Part shown: piece by piece, positions 25,067 through 34,888 of the stretch
Position numbering within the stretch: the stretch's first letter is position 1
How the letters are laid out: each line of letters begins with the position of its first letter
Assembly: GCF_017888565.1 (NCBI RefSeq)
Contig: NZ_JAGHFX010000094.1
Span: 1 to 64,000 of the forward strand
DNA: 64,000 bases
Source: Clostridium sp.
Lineage (GTDB): Bacteria > Bacillota > Clostridia > Clostridiales > Clostridiaceae
Reading direction: 5' to 3'
Program-made: the position numbers and the translations under genes
Notes under the pieces: model-generated
What the model saw: the letters and a program-made list of their open reading frames with translations, nothing else
What the model was told of the DNA's origin: nothing
The model's database searches: none

Positions 25067-27304
25067 TTACAGCTCTTCATTATCCTCTTCATTATCTTCA
25101 TTAACTAGTTCGCTTTTCATTTCATCTTTTGCTTCTTGAATTTTCTCACTAAGTTTTTCGCTTGGAACTATTTCTTCTTTAGGTTGTTCTTCTTCAATTA
25201 AATCAAAATATACTTCTCTATTATCTATATCAACTCTAGTACACTTAACTTTGATTTCGTCTCCTAATCTATATACTTTTTTAGTTCTTTCACCAATTAA
25301 GCATAAATGAGCTTCATCATAAATATAGTAATCGTCATCTAAAGCCGTTATATGAATTAATCCCTCTATTGTATTTGGTAGTTCTGCAAATAAACCAAAG
25401 GATGTAACTGAAGATATAATAGCTGAAAACTCCTCGCCAATTCTTTCTTGCATATATTCTGCTTTCTTTAAATCATCAACTTCTCTTTCAGCTTCTTGAG
25501 CTAATCTTTCCATTTCTGATGATTGTTTTGATGCTATTTCAACTATATTAGTAAGTCTTCCTGCTCTCTTTTCATCTATCTTTCCGTTTAATTGCTCCTT
25601 TATAATTCTATGAATTTGCAAATCTGGATATCTTCTTATTGGTGATGTAAAGTGACAGTAATACTTAGCTGCAAGACCAAAGTGTCCTACACATTCTGGT
25701 GAATATTTAGCTTGCATCATTGAACGTAATAAAAGAGTACTTACTACTGTTTCTTCCTTTTTACCCTTTACTTTTTCTAATATATCTTGAAGAGCTCTTG
25801 GATGAGCTTCTTGACCCCATCTTACGATATAACCTAAGTTATATACAAACTCTTTAAATTTTTCTAATTTTTCTTCATCTGGCTCTTCGTGAATTCTATA
25901 TACAAATGGAAGATTAGTCCAGAACATATGCTCAGCTATTGTTTCATTACATACAAGCATGAATTCTTCTATTATTCTATTTGCAATAGCTCTATCATAA
26001 GGCTTAATATCTACTGGTTTTCCTAAATCATTTAATATTATCTTAGATTCTTCAAAGTTAAAATCTATAGCTCCTCTTTTTATTCTCTTTTCACGAAGAA
26101 TATTACATAGTTCTTCCATAGCTTTAAAGTCATCTACTAAGTAATCATATCTTTTTATAAGTTCTTCATCATTATTTTCTAAAATATTTGTTACATCTGT
26201 ATATGTCATTCTTTCACTAGTCTTAATAACTGATTCTTCGATTTCATGTTGAATTACTTTTCCATTCTTATCAATAACCATAAAGCAGCTTAAAGCTAAT
26301 CTATCTACCTTAGGATTTAATGAACAAATACCATTTGATAATTTCTTAGGTAACATTGGAATTACTCTATCTATTAGATATACTGAAGTACCTCTTTTTA
26401 GTGCTTCTTTATCTAGAGGATTCTTTTCTCTTACATAATGAGATACGTCTGCAATATGAACTCCTAATCTAAATTTGCCATTATCAAGTCTTTCTATTGA
26501 AACAGCATCATCTAAATCCTTAGCATCTTCGCCATCTATTGTTACCATTCTTAAATTTCTAAGGTCTTTTCTTCTTGCATATTCTTTATCTTCTATTTCC
26601 TCTTCAATGTTTTCTGCATAATTAAGAACCTTTTCTGAGAACTCTTCTGGTAATCCATACTTCTTAATTATTGTAAGAATATCTAATCCCTTATCTCCCT
26701 TTCTACCTAATACTTCTTTAACTATTCCTTCTGGACTTCTTCTTTTATCTGCCCACTTAACTATTTCGCAAATTACTACATCTCCATCTTTAGCTCCATT
26801 TCTATCTTTTTTTGAAATGAAGATATCTTGATTTAATCTTGTATCTTCTGGAACTACAAAGCCGAAGTTTCTACTATCTTCATAAACTCCTATGATTTTA
26901 TTATTAGATCTTTCTAAAACTTCTCTTACTTCCCCTTCTCTCTTTTTACCATTTAAATCTTCTCTTGTTATTTGAACTAAAACCTTATCTCCATTCATAG
27001 CTCCATTCATAGCTGAACTTGGAATAAAGACATCCTTTTCTCCTTCTGTCTCAGGAAGTAAGAATCCAAATCCTTTTTGATGCACTTGTAACTTACCAGT
27101 TATTAATCCAAGTCTTTCAGGCACACCAAACTTATCTTTTTTAGTTCTAACAATTAGACCTTCTCTTTCCATTGATTTCAAAACCTTTTTAAAGGATTTA
27201 TATTCATCAGGATTTATATCAAATACTGCAACCAACTCTTGGATATCCATTGGCCTGTATGCTTCCTCTCTCATAAAACTTAATAACGTTTGTTTAATTC
27301 CCAT
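25067..27304 (-). CDS. rnr: Ribonuclease R
   Basis: A 745-aa 3'-5' exoribonuclease with the RNase R order: N-terminal winged helix (residues 1-65), two cold-shock domains (KGFGFLLPETEGEKDVFIP near 80, RNFGFVVPEDTRLNQDIFI near 150), the RNB catalytic domain with TIDGEDAKDLDDAVSIERL (conserved Asp cluster) and RIHEEPDEEKLEKF, then an S1 domain (near 640-720) and an acidic tail. ATG follows GGAGGAAACGTATAT. It precedes smpB, the standard Firmicutes pairing for trans-translation and mRNA decay. Confidence 0.96.
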   Translation of the reverse strand: MGIKQTLLSFMREEAYRPMDIQELVAVFDINPDEYKSFKKVLKSMEREGLIVRTKKDKFGVPERLGLITGKLQVHQKGFGFLLPETEGEKDVFIPSSAMNGAMNGDKVLVQITREDLNGKKREGEVREVLERSNNKIIGVYEDSRNFGFVVPEDTRLNQDIFISKKDRNGAKDGDVVICEIVKWADKRRSPEGIVKEVLGRKGDKGLDILTIIKKYGLPEEFSEKVLNYAENIEEEIEDKEYARRKDLRNLRMVTIDGEDAKDLDDAVSIERLDNGKFRLGVHIADVSHYVREKNPLDKEALKRGTSVYLIDRVIPMLPKKLSNGICSLNPKVDRLALSCFMVIDKNGKVIQHEIEESVIKTSERMTYTDVTNILENNDEELIKRYDYLVDDFKAMEELCNILREKRIKRGAIDFNFEESKIILNDLGKPVDIKPYDRAIANRIIEEFMLVCNETIAEHMFWTNLPFVYRIHEEPDEEKLEKFKEFVYNLGYIVRWGQEAHPRALQDILEKVKGKKEETVVSTLLLRSMMQAKYSPECVGHFGLAAKYYCHFTSPIRRYPDLQIHRIIKEQLNGKIDEKRAGRLTNIVEIASKQSSEMERLAQEAEREVDDLKKAEYMQERIGEEFSAIISSVTSFGLFAELPNTIEGLIHITALDDDYYIYDEAHLCLIGERTKKVYRLGDEIKVKCTRVDIDNREVYFDLIEEEQPKEEIVPSEKLSEKIQEAKDEMKSELVNEDNEEDNEEL

Positions 27305-27442
27305 ATATACGTTTCCTCCATATACTTTAAATCTATTTTAATCTTGCTCTTTTGATAGTTTATATATTTATTATATGTAAATTCTTAAATCTATATAATT
27401 TATAAAACTACAGAACATATATAATTAATTCTTTCATTTTCT

Positions 27443-27473
27443 ATAATTCAGCTCGTCTAAATCATTTTCTCAA
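27443..27473. repeat. Dispersed hairpin repeat, divergent copy
   Basis: ATAATTCAGCTCGTCTAAAT then CATTTTCTCAA. The left arm matches copies 1 and 2; the right arm has changed, so the stem is weakened. Confidence 0.5.
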
Positions 27474-27727
27474 CTTTTCACTCTTTATTTTCACTCTTCA
27501 CTATTCTCTAGTTTATCCATCTTCTCTTTATATTACACAACTTCAAAGTACTTTCCTATTCACCTTACTAATTTTCCTATAAATGATTTAATTACCAATA
27601 TATATTAAATCAAAAAAATGGACATTCAACAACCATCATTGTCAATTGTCCACACCAATTATCAATTATAAATTATCTCTTAATGCTCTGATTATTGTAG
27701 GTTTATCCTACAAGCAACCCCTTCTCC

Positions 27728-27756
27728 ATAACTCAGCGAAGGTGAATTATTTCTTA
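27728..27756. repeat. Dispersed hairpin repeat, divergent copy
   Basis: ATAACTCAGCGAAGGTGAAT followed by TATTTCTTA. Right arm and tail match the other copies well. Confidence 0.5.
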
Positions 27757-27792
27757 TACTATTTCACGCTTTTTTTCTTTCACTTTTCCCAT

Positions 27793-28170
27793 TTATCTTA
27801 GGCAATATTCTGCAAGTACAGTCTGTAACTCATAAATGCTCAAGCTACTATTAAATTGCTTTTCTATTGGCAGAGCTGTTCCTGAAATCCATATCTTTAA
27901 TTCTGCATCTAAGTCAAAATGTCCAGCAGTTTCAATGCTAAAATGAGTTATTGATTTGTATGGAATTGAATGATATTCAGTCTTCTTTCCTGTCATTCCT
28001 TGCTTATCAACTAAAATAAGTCTCTTATTTGTGAAAATAAACATGTCTCTTACTAACTTATAAGCTTTTTCTATAGTTTCAGTTGATGTTAATATTTTTC
28101 CATATTCCTTTTTTAAAGCTTCTAAATTAACTTCTGAAGCATTTCCCATTAATCCATTAAATATACCCAT
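27793..28170 (-). CDS. Bacterial PH-domain protein (YvbH/DUF1696 type)
   Basis: A 125-aa cytoplasmic protein that is a single pleckstrin-homology-like domain. Signatures are FIFTNKRLILVDKQGMTGKKTEYHSIPYKSI (strands 2-4 of the fold) and ISGTALPIEKQF near the end. Function in bacteria is not established. ATG follows AGAAGGAGTGTTTTT. It follows the secG terminator and stands alone. Confidence 0.85.
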   Translation of the reverse strand: MGIFNGLMGNASEVNLEALKKEYGKILTSTETIEKAYKLVRDMFIFTNKRLILVDKQGMTGKKTEYHSIPYKSITHFSIETAGHFDLDAELKIWISGTALPIEKQFNSSLSIYELQTVLAEYCLR

Positions 28171-28208
28171 AAAAACACTCCTTCTATTTTAAGTAGCAAA
28201 TAAATATA

Positions 28209-28238
28209 AAGAGCTACCTATTATGAAAAGCAGCTCTT
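28209..28238 (-). terminator. secG terminator
   Basis: AAGAGCT pairs with AGCTCTT over a 16-nt loop, 10 bp past the secG stop, with TTTATATTTA after it on the minus strand. Confidence 0.65.
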
Positions 28239-28247
28239 GTTATAACA

Positions 28248-28478
28248 TTATATTAAGTTTAATACTACTGTATTCACAGCAAATAAAGTCATTGTTATAA
28301 TTGTTACTTTTAATAACATAGCTTCCTTTGTTCTAGCTTTATTCTTTGAAAAGAAAGTTTCATTTTTGCTTCCTTGAATAAGTCCACTTAATGCATCTGT
28401 TTTACTTGGTTGTAATAATACTGATACTATAATTGCTAACCCTAAGATTACTTCTAATACTAATAAAACATCTTTCAT
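28248..28478 (-). CDS. secG: Protein translocase subunit SecG
   Basis: A 76-aa SecG, the accessory subunit of the SecYEG channel. Two membrane helices (MKDVLLVLEVILGLAIIVSVLL at 1-22 and VTIITMTLFAVNTVVLNLI at 56-74) flank the conserved loop SKTDALSGLIQGSKNETFFSKNKARTKEAML. The ATG at 28478 follows GGGAGGTATATAAA, so the longer upstream frame is dismissed. Placed between eno and rnr, the usual clostridial neighbourhood. Confidence 0.93.
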   Translation of the reverse strand: MKDVLLVLEVILGLAIIVSVLLQPSKTDALSGLIQGSKNETFFSKNKARTKEAMLLKVTIITMTLFAVNTVVLNLI

Positions 28479-28591
28479 TTTTATATACCTCCCATGGTTA
28501 CTCAAAACGGTCATATTTACATAACTTTATATTATCATATTAAATGACACATTACAAGTCAATAGTTACAAAATTCTACCTTATAAAAAAT

Positions 28592-28618
28592 AAGGATAAG
28601 ATTATAAAATCTTATCCT
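28592..28618 (-). terminator. eno terminator
   Basis: AGGATAAGATT pairs with AATCTTATCCT over a 4-nt loop, followed on the minus strand by TATTTTTTATAAGG. Confidence 0.85.
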
Positions 28619-28635
28619 CATTTATTAAAGTTTAA

Positions 28636-29973
<1,338 letters not shown>

Positions 29974-30235
29974 CTATATCTATACCTTTATATTATATCT
30001 TATGGATAATAATTTATTCATAAATCGACATATATCTAGGTTTTTATGAAAGAAATAACATTTTCTAGCAACTAATAATCATTATCACATTTTCATTATT
30101 ATTATACCACTTTGACCATAATTTTCAATATTTATTTGTTTGTGTAATCATTTAAAAGTAATTATTTTTACTTTTAATATTTTATCTATTGTAAATTTTA
30201 CTATTACTACTTTACTTTTTAATATTATATATATA

Positions 30236-30304
30236 TTAAAATAATTTAACTTTGAAATTTTTTTTACAATCCTTATTGTTATATGATAAACTATAACTAT
30301 CCAT
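30236..30304 (-). CDS. Possible 22-aa peptide with an occluded ribosome binding site
   Basis: ATG at 30304 is spaced 8 bases from AAAAGGAG and gives MDSYSLSYNNKDCKKNFKVK then LF. The AAAAGGAG is part of the stem at 30352-30362 pairing with 30313-30323, so on this strand the site would be hidden. Peptide reality is uncertain. Confidence 0.25.
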   Translation of the reverse strand: MDSYSLSYNNKDCKKNFKVKLF

Positions 30305-30312
30305 TTAAATTT

Positions 30313-30369
30313 CTCCTTTTGATTTTTAATTAGTACCGAAAGTAATTGATTATCAAAAGGAGTTTTTTT
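30313..30369 (+). terminator. Strong hairpin plus T-run, terminator for the plus strand
   Basis: CTCCTTTTGAT (30313-30323) pairs perfectly with ATCAAAAGGAG (30352-30362), then TTTTTTT follows. On the plus strand this is a textbook terminator with no annotated gene before it. On the minus strand the same stem covers a ribosome binding site. Confidence 0.6.
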
Positions 30370-30423
30370 CATAATTGTTTTAATCTTTATATATCCCAGT
30401 ATGAAATTCTTTAATAAAATAAA

Positions 30424-30447
30424 AAAGAGCCTGTCTAGACTCTCTTT
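30424..30447 (-). terminator. Kinase-like gene terminator
   Basis: AAAGAG/CTCTTT with an inner GTCTAGAC palindrome, followed on the minus strand by TTTTTTATTTTATT. It begins 2 bp after the stop. Confidence 0.75.
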
Positions 30448-30448
30448 A

Positions 30449-31036
30449 CTATAATTCATCATTTTGTAAGTATTGATTATATTTCTTTTCCCACTCTCTT
30501 GCAGTCTTTTTATCAATTAATCTAATATCCTCTAAAAAACTTTCTAAAACTCCGATTTTATCAAGTCCCTTCATTAGGTGCCTTGGATAGTGTACCTTTC
30601 TTTTATAGCACTGTTTTGGATCTATAACCATAACCTTATTATCCCTTGTTATGTAAATATCTCTACATCTAGCATCTAATTTAGTGAACTTAAGTCTTTT
30701 AAATTCTTCTATTAAATAATATAGATTTTCTGCAATTTCATAATTAAAACCTTTTTTCTTGATATAATGATCTAACCTATGTCCTTCAACTTTATCTCTC
30801 ACTATATAAAACTCACCTATATTATATACCTTTGGAAAATACTTAGATCTACTTACTTTTTTAAGTATCTCCCCTTCTTCTTTGCAACATTTCGATTCTT
30901 GAAATATCTTTACTGCTTTATTATCAGGTAGTTCATAAACAATACCATTATGACCCTCTCCAAGAAAAACAGCTCTCTTAAAAAGCTCTTCAGTTTCAGC
31001 ATCAAAATTTGCTGAATAAGAATAAGTCCTAGCCAT
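30449..31036 (-). CDS. Small protein kinase-like protein
   Basis: A 195-aa compact kinase-fold protein. It has a Gly-rich loop LGEGHNGIVYELPDNK (G26-G31), the ATP-binding Lys in AVKIF (K43), a catalytic-loop-like LDARCRDIYITRDNKV (D121 or D126, in place of HxD) and a metal-binding Asp in MVIDP (D139, in place of DFG). This is the size of minimal RIO/Bud32-type kinases rather than a full eukaryotic-like Ser/Thr kinase, and it has no membrane segment. Substrate unknown. ATG follows TTTAGGAGAGAGTTAT. It lies alone between eno and the transporter operon, with its own terminator. Confidence 0.7.
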   Translation of the reverse strand: MARTYSYSANFDAETEELFKRAVFLGEGHNGIVYELPDNKAVKIFQESKCCKEEGEILKKVSRSKYFPKVYNIGEFYIVRDKVEGHRLDHYIKKKGFNYEIAENLYYLIEEFKRLKFTKLDARCRDIYITRDNKVMVIDPKQCYKRKVHYPRHLMKGLDKIGVLESFLEDIRLIDKKTAREWEKKYNQYLQNDEL

Positions 31037-31320
31037 ATAACTCTCTCCTAAAAAATGTTATCATTATATATTATTATTTATATTCAAATACTATTACATG
31101 TTTCTGGTTTTATTTACCAAGAAATGCCTTTTAATAAAAATATATAATTTTTTAATTTATTTATAAAAATATTCATTTTATACAACCACCCTATGGAAAT
31201 ATACCCCATAAGTTATATGTAATGATCTTATACATAGATTTATAATTATTCGTTGTTAGTCTCTTTTAGCACAGCAAGTTAACCAAGACTTTTACACAGT
31301 AGCTCTTCCATATATTAATA

Positions 31321-31360
31321 AACCCATCTACTTAAGACACCCTTTAGTAGATGGGTTTTT
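31321..31360 (+). terminator. Orphan plus-strand terminator
   Basis: AACCCATCTAC pairs perfectly with GTAGATGGGTT over a 15-nt loop and is followed by TTTTATATT on the plus strand. No plus-strand gene precedes it, which points to a small RNA. Confidence 0.7.
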
Positions 31361-31460
31361 ATATTAAATCCAAATTTAGAACTCTACACTTTACTAATTA
31401 TTCAACTAGTATTTCGTGAACTAACATTCAATTAGTGTAAATTACTTTTAATAATTCTTC

Positions 31461-31490
31461 ATAATTTCACGTAGGAGAATTATTTCCTTA
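31461..31490. repeat. Dispersed hairpin repeat, copy
   Basis: ATAATTTCACGTAGGAGAAT then TATTTCCTTA. The tail is identical to copies 1 and 2; the stem is partially retained. Confidence 0.55.
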
Positions 31491-31506
31491 ATTTTTCATT
31501 TTTTCA

Positions 31507-32334
31507 TTATTTAAATATTACCGTTTCTGGTTTTACAGTGTCTCCATAAACTGGTGCAAGTGTTACATCATAAGCTTCTTTAAAGAATCCTTCTTTAATA
31601 AGTGTATCTATTTCATTATTAACCCATTCTAATAACTCTGCATTTCCTTTTTTAACAGCTGGAGCTATTGCATCTTCTTCTCCTAGACTTGAAATATAAG
31701 TGTCATAACCTTCATTTTCTCTTGCCCAAGCAAATAATAAAGTATTATCATGAGCTAATGCAGCTCCTCTTCCATCTTTTAATGCAGCAAATGTTTCAGT
31801 ATTTTGTTCAAATTTAACTAGTTCAATATCAGGATAATTCTTTGTAAAATAGCTTTCTGCTGTTGTTCCCTTATTTACAAGTAATTTCTTACCTTTTAAG
31901 TCATCTACTGATTTTATCGGTGCTCCATCTGGTGAAACCACTCCTAATGAAACCTTCATATATGGAGTTGCAAAATCTACTTTTTCTTTTCTTTCTGGTG
32001 TAACTGTAAAGTTAGCTAAAATTATATCAACTTTGTTTGATTGCAAATATTCTACTCTATTTGCAGCTTCAACTAATACAAATTCAATCTTATTTTCATC
32101 CCCTAATAAATCCTTAGCTAATCTCTTTGCTAAATAAACGTCATACCCTTGGTTTGCTCCTTTTTCGTCTACATAACCAAATGGTGGCTTATCGCTAAAT
32201 ACTCCAATTCTTATTTTTCCAGCTTCTTTAATTGCATCTATTGATGACTTACTTTCTTCTGATTTACTTCCACATCCAACTAAAGCCCCCAATACTATTA
32301 CTAATGTTAAAATTAATGATAGAAGTTTTTTCAT
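31507..32334 (-). CDS. Cysteine-type ABC transporter substrate-binding lipoprotein
   Basis: A 275-aa family 3 solute-binding protein. The signal peptide MKKLLSLILTLVIVLGALVG ends in a lipobox with Cys21, so it is anchored outside the membrane. The mature protein (GKIRIGVFSDKPPFGYVDEKG, VEAANRVEYLQSNKVDII, NFTVTPERKEKVDFATPYMKV, NKGTTAESYFTKNYPDIEL) closely resembles the cysteine-binding protein CjaA of Campylobacter. ATG at 32334 follows AAGGAAGGGGTAAATAAA. It is the last gene of the operon. The Cys T-box at the head of the operon supports cysteine or cystine as substrate. Which of the two is bound is not shown. Confidence 0.85.
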   Translation of the reverse strand: MKKLLSLILTLVIVLGALVGCGSKSEESKSSIDAIKEAGKIRIGVFSDKPPFGYVDEKGANQGYDVYLAKRLAKDLLGDENKIEFVLVEAANRVEYLQSNKVDIILANFTVTPERKEKVDFATPYMKVSLGVVSPDGAPIKSVDDLKGKKLLVNKGTTAESYFTKNYPDIELVKFEQNTETFAALKDGRGAALAHDNTLLFAWARENEGYDTYISSLGEEDAIAPAVKKGNAELLEWVNNEIDTLIKEGFFKEAYDVTLAPVYGDTVKPETVIFK

Positions 32335-32356
32335 TTTATTTACCCCTTCCTTTTTA

Positions 32357-33103
32357 TTATTTATATAAATCAAATGACGATAAAAAGCTTTTTGCTCTTT
32401 CTGTCTTTGGATTTTCAAAAAACTCTTTTGGAGAAGATACTTCCACTATTTTACCTTCTTCCATAAATACAATTTTATCTGCTACATGTTTTGCAAATTC
32501 TAATTCATGAGTAACTACAACCATAGTCATACCATTTTGAGCAAGTTCTAATAATACCATTAAAACTTCTCTAACCATTTCTGGATCTAAAGCTGCTGTA
32601 ACTTCGTCAAAAAGCATTATTTCTGGATTCATACACAAAGCTCTAACTATTGCTATCCTTTGCTTTTGACCCCCTGAAAGTTCTCTTGGATAAGCATATT
32701 TTCTATTAAACAATCCAACTCTTTTTAAAAGTTCATCTGCCTCTTTTTCAACCTCTTCTTTATTTCTATTTTGAGCTTTAGTTGGCCCAAGCAAAATATT
32801 ATTTATAACATTCATATGAGGAAATAATTCATAGCTTTGAAAAACCATTCCTATCGTTCCTCTTACCTTTTCAAATTCTACCTCTTTACCTAAAATCCCA
32901 TAATTGTTTAAGATGATTTCTCCTTCAGTTATATCTTCCAATCCATTTAGACATCTCAAAAATGTACTTTTACCACAACCTGAAGGTCCCAAAATTACTA
33001 CTACTTCGCCTTTTCTCACTTCTAAGTCTATTCCCTTTAATGCTTCTATTTCCCCATAACTTTTCTTTATATTTTTCACTTTAAGCAATATTTCTTCACT
33101 CAT
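32357..33103 (-). CDS. Amino acid ABC transporter ATPase
   Basis: A 248-aa ATPase with Walker [11 protein letters not shown]-loop [13 protein letters not shown], signature [15 protein letters not shown], Walker [15 protein letters not shown] and switch [15 protein letters not shown], so it is complete. It belongs to the polar amino acid (GlnQ/TcyC-like) group. ATG follows TTAGGGGGATTTT, 9 bp after the upstream permease stop. It powers the two permeases encoded just upstream. Confidence 0.93.
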   Translation of the reverse strand: MSEEILLKVKNIKKSYGEIEALKGIDLEVRKGEVVVILGPSGCGKSTFLRCLNGLEDITEGEIILNNYGILGKEVEFEKVRGTIGMVFQSYELFPHMNVINNILLGPTKAQNRNKEEVEKEADELLKRVGLFNRKYAYPRELSGGQKQRIAIVRALCMNPEIMLFDEVTAALDPEMVREVLMVLLELAQNGMTMVVVTHELEFAKHVADKIVFMEEGKIVEVSSPKEFFENPKTERAKSFLSSFDLYK

Positions 33104-33112
33104 AAAATCCCC

Positions 33113-33787
33113 CTAATTTAGTTTTTTCTCTAAAGCCTTTGCTCCCAATGAAATTGGAAAACAAATTAAAAAGTATATTATAAGCAATAATCCATAAATC
33201 CAAAATGATGCTAAAGGCTCTGTTAAGACTGTTCTTTCTATAATTTGCTGTCCAACTTTAACTAAATCAACTGAACCTATTAAAGTCATTAAAGTTGTTG
33301 TTTTAATCATTCTAGTACTTAAATTTATAATACCTGGCAGAACTCTTCTTATACTAATTGGAATAATAATATACCTATAAGTTTTTATCTTGTTTAAAGA
33401 TAAAGCCATGGCTGATTCATAATATATTTTAGGAATAGAAGTAATTGCTCCTCTTACTAAATCCCCAATTTCTGCTGTTCCCCATAAAATAAAAACAATA
33501 TATCCAACTATTGTGGATTCTAAATGAACATTTAAAAGTGTAGGTACTCCAAAATAAAACAAAAATAACCACACCATTAATGGAATCATTCTTATACTTT
33601 CTAAATATATAGCTGATATTACTTTTAAAATCTTTCTTTTACTTGTCATAATTATTCCAAATACGAATCCTAATACTGTTGATAAAACAACAGATACAAT
33701 CGCTATATTTAATGTTACTAGTAACCCCTCCATAAGCCTTTTCATATTGTCCACATTAAAAATTATATTATTGCCCAAATTCTCCAT
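33113..33787 (-). CDS. Amino acid ABC transporter permease (second)
   Basis: A 224-aa HisM-type permease with five hydrophobic helices. The conserved inner loop (EIGDLVRGAITSIPKIYYESAMALSLNKIKTYRYIIIPISIRRVLPGIIN) matches the EAA motif that contacts the ATPase. Start ATG 33787 after GGAGGTTAAGGC; it overlaps the first permease by 20 bp, so the two are co-translated. Confidence 0.92.
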   Translation of the reverse strand: MENLGNNIIFNVDNMKRLMEGLLVTLNIAIVSVVLSTVLGFVFGIIMTSKRKILKVISAIYLESIRMIPLMVWLFLFYFGVPTLLNVHLESTIVGYIVFILWGTAEIGDLVRGAITSIPKIYYESAMALSLNKIKTYRYIIIPISIRRVLPGIINLSTRMIKTTTLMTLIGSVDLVKVGQQIIERTVLTEPLASFWIYGLLLIIYFLICFPISLGAKALEKKLN

Positions 33788-34433
33788 GCCTTAACCTCCT
33801 CTCTAGAATCCTACTGATTATTGAAATCGGAAGTAATATTATAAGATAAAATATCACAACTAATATTAATGCTTCATTTGTTTTATAATACATCCCTATA
33901 ACATCCTTAGTAACAAACATAAGCTCTGCAACTGCTATCGAACCTATGATAGATGTTTCCTTTACTAAGAATATACAATTTGCTACTATAGATGGAATTG
34001 ATATAGAAAAGCTCATTGGCATTACTATATATTTTAGAATTTGTTTTTTACTTAATCCTAAAGCTTGTCCACTTTCTATCTGTGATTTAGCAACTGCATC
34101 TACTCCTCCCCTAAAGGATTCTGCCATATAAGCTCCACCTAAAAATGATAAGCCTATTACCCCACAAGCAAATCCACTTAACTTTACTCCAAGCTTAGTT
34201 AATCCATAATAGAGAAAGAATACTTGTATTAAAAGCGGTGTATTTCTCGAAAATTCTATATACCCTTTAGATATTACATTTAACCATTTTATATTAAAAT
34301 ATCTGGCAATTTCTATTATTACTCCAATTAAAATAGATACGATAATCGATATAACTGCTAATTTTATAGTTACAACTGTTGCTTGAAAAAAATCTGGTAA
34401 ACTACTAATAATAAAATTGAAATCTAGCTCCAT
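33768..34433 (-). CDS. Amino acid ABC transporter permease (first)
   Basis: A 221-aa HisM-type permease, first gene of the operon. The RNTPLLIQVFFLYYGL segment is typical of amino acid permeases, and the EAA loop is AVAKSQIESGQALGLSKKQILKYIVMPMSFSISIPSIV. ATG follows GGGGGGATTTT. It is about 120 bp downstream of the T-box terminator, and an inverted repeat (34480-34543) lies between them. Confidence 0.92.
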   Translation of the reverse strand: MELDFNFIISSLPDFFQATVVTIKLAVISIIVSILIGVIIEIARYFNIKWLNVISKGYIEFSRNTPLLIQVFFLYYGLTKLGVKLSGFACGVIGLSFLGGAYMAESFRGGVDAVAKSQIESGQALGLSKKQILKYIVMPMSFSISIPSIVANCIFLVKETSIIGSIAVAELMFVTKDVIGMYYKTNEALILVVIFYLIILLPISIISRILERRLRHGEFGQ

Positions 34434-34479
34434 AAAATCCCCCCAAATCTTAAAGCCTTAATATACACTTTTTTAATAT

Positions 34480-34543
34480 TAAATTTCCTTAAATTTATCA
34501 AAAGTCATATCGGATTTAAATATAGTACACTTAAGGAAATTTA
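34480..34543. repeat. 13-bp inverted repeat between T-box and operon start
   Basis: TAAATTTCCTTAA (34480-34492) and TTAAGGAAATTTA (34531-34543) are perfect inverses 38 bp apart. They lie after the T-box terminator and before the first permease, so any readthrough transcript can fold here. No U-run follows, hence not an obvious terminator. Confidence 0.6.
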
Positions 34544-34551
34544 TATACAAA

Positions 34552-34805
34552 AAAACTCCCTCCCTTATACTTTATAAGAGACGAAGTTATACTCCGCGGT
34601 TCCACTCTAATTGAACATAGTTCCACCTTAATAACTCGCTATAAACGGCGATCCGTTAAAATGCTACTAATATTTCACACTTTAAACTCCGAAGTGCACT
34701 TCATATATTACTTTGCTAAAGGCTCTCAGCAATTCCTTCTCTCTGTAAGCATCATTAATACACTACTTTCTTCATCTTAGCTTTTCCTACTATTCCGATA
34801 TGTTT
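34552..34805 (-). promoter_or_regulatory. T-box leader with a Cys (UGC) specifier
   Basis: On the minus strand the T-box core AGAGTGGAACCGCGG (34594-34608) is followed by a long terminator hairpin (34554-34589) with a U-run, the standard switch. Upstream lie the conserved distal ACAGAGAG and TTGCTGAGAGCC segments of stem I. The specifier region reads ATGAAGTGCACTTCGGAG, in which TGC (34696-34698) followed by A fits best: tRNA-Cys. GTG (Val), one base earlier, is the less likely reading. The downstream CjaA-like transporter agrees with cysteine control. Confidence 0.88.
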
Positions 34806-34811
34806 AATTCA

Positions 34812-34839
34812 ATTATACTCTTTTGGTTTTATTTGTCAA
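34812..34839 (-). promoter_or_regulatory. Sigma-A promoter of the T-box operon
   Basis: TTGACA (34834-34839) and TATAAT (34812-34817) on the minus strand, 16 bp apart, both perfect. It lies immediately upstream of the T-box leader. Confidence 0.85.
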
Positions 34840-34888
34840 TATGTATTTTTTATTACTACTATTTTATTTGTAGAATTTTATTCTCATT

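Larger units (their letters stand above)
27305..27792. other. 488-bp intergenic region with two divergent hairpin-repeat copies
   Basis: No gene is seen. A divergent copy of the dispersed repeat is at 27443-27473, and another at 27728-27756. GGACATTCAACAACC and its partial inverse TTGTCAATTGTCC (27620-27653) form a loose inverted repeat. TTCTTTCACTTTTC-type pyrimidine tracts are frequent, as near the other copies. Promoter for rnr is expected near 27305-27400. Confidence 0.5.
31037..31506. other. 470-bp gap with a plus-strand terminator and a hairpin repeat
   Basis: It holds the plus-strand terminator at 31321-31360 and a copy of the dispersed repeat at 31461-31490. The stretch 31180-31320, just before the terminator, has local inverted repeats (TATGG/CCATA near 31192-31209, AGTCT/AGACT near 31258-31291) and could encode a small RNA. 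No protein frame with a ribosome binding site is seen. Confidence 0.45.

Noticed and set aside
30148..30516. A 122-codon minus-strand frame beside the kinase-like gene
   Set aside because: It begins inside the kinase gene and crosses its terminator, lacks a ribosome binding site, and is mostly Ile/Lys/Leu from AT-rich DNA.
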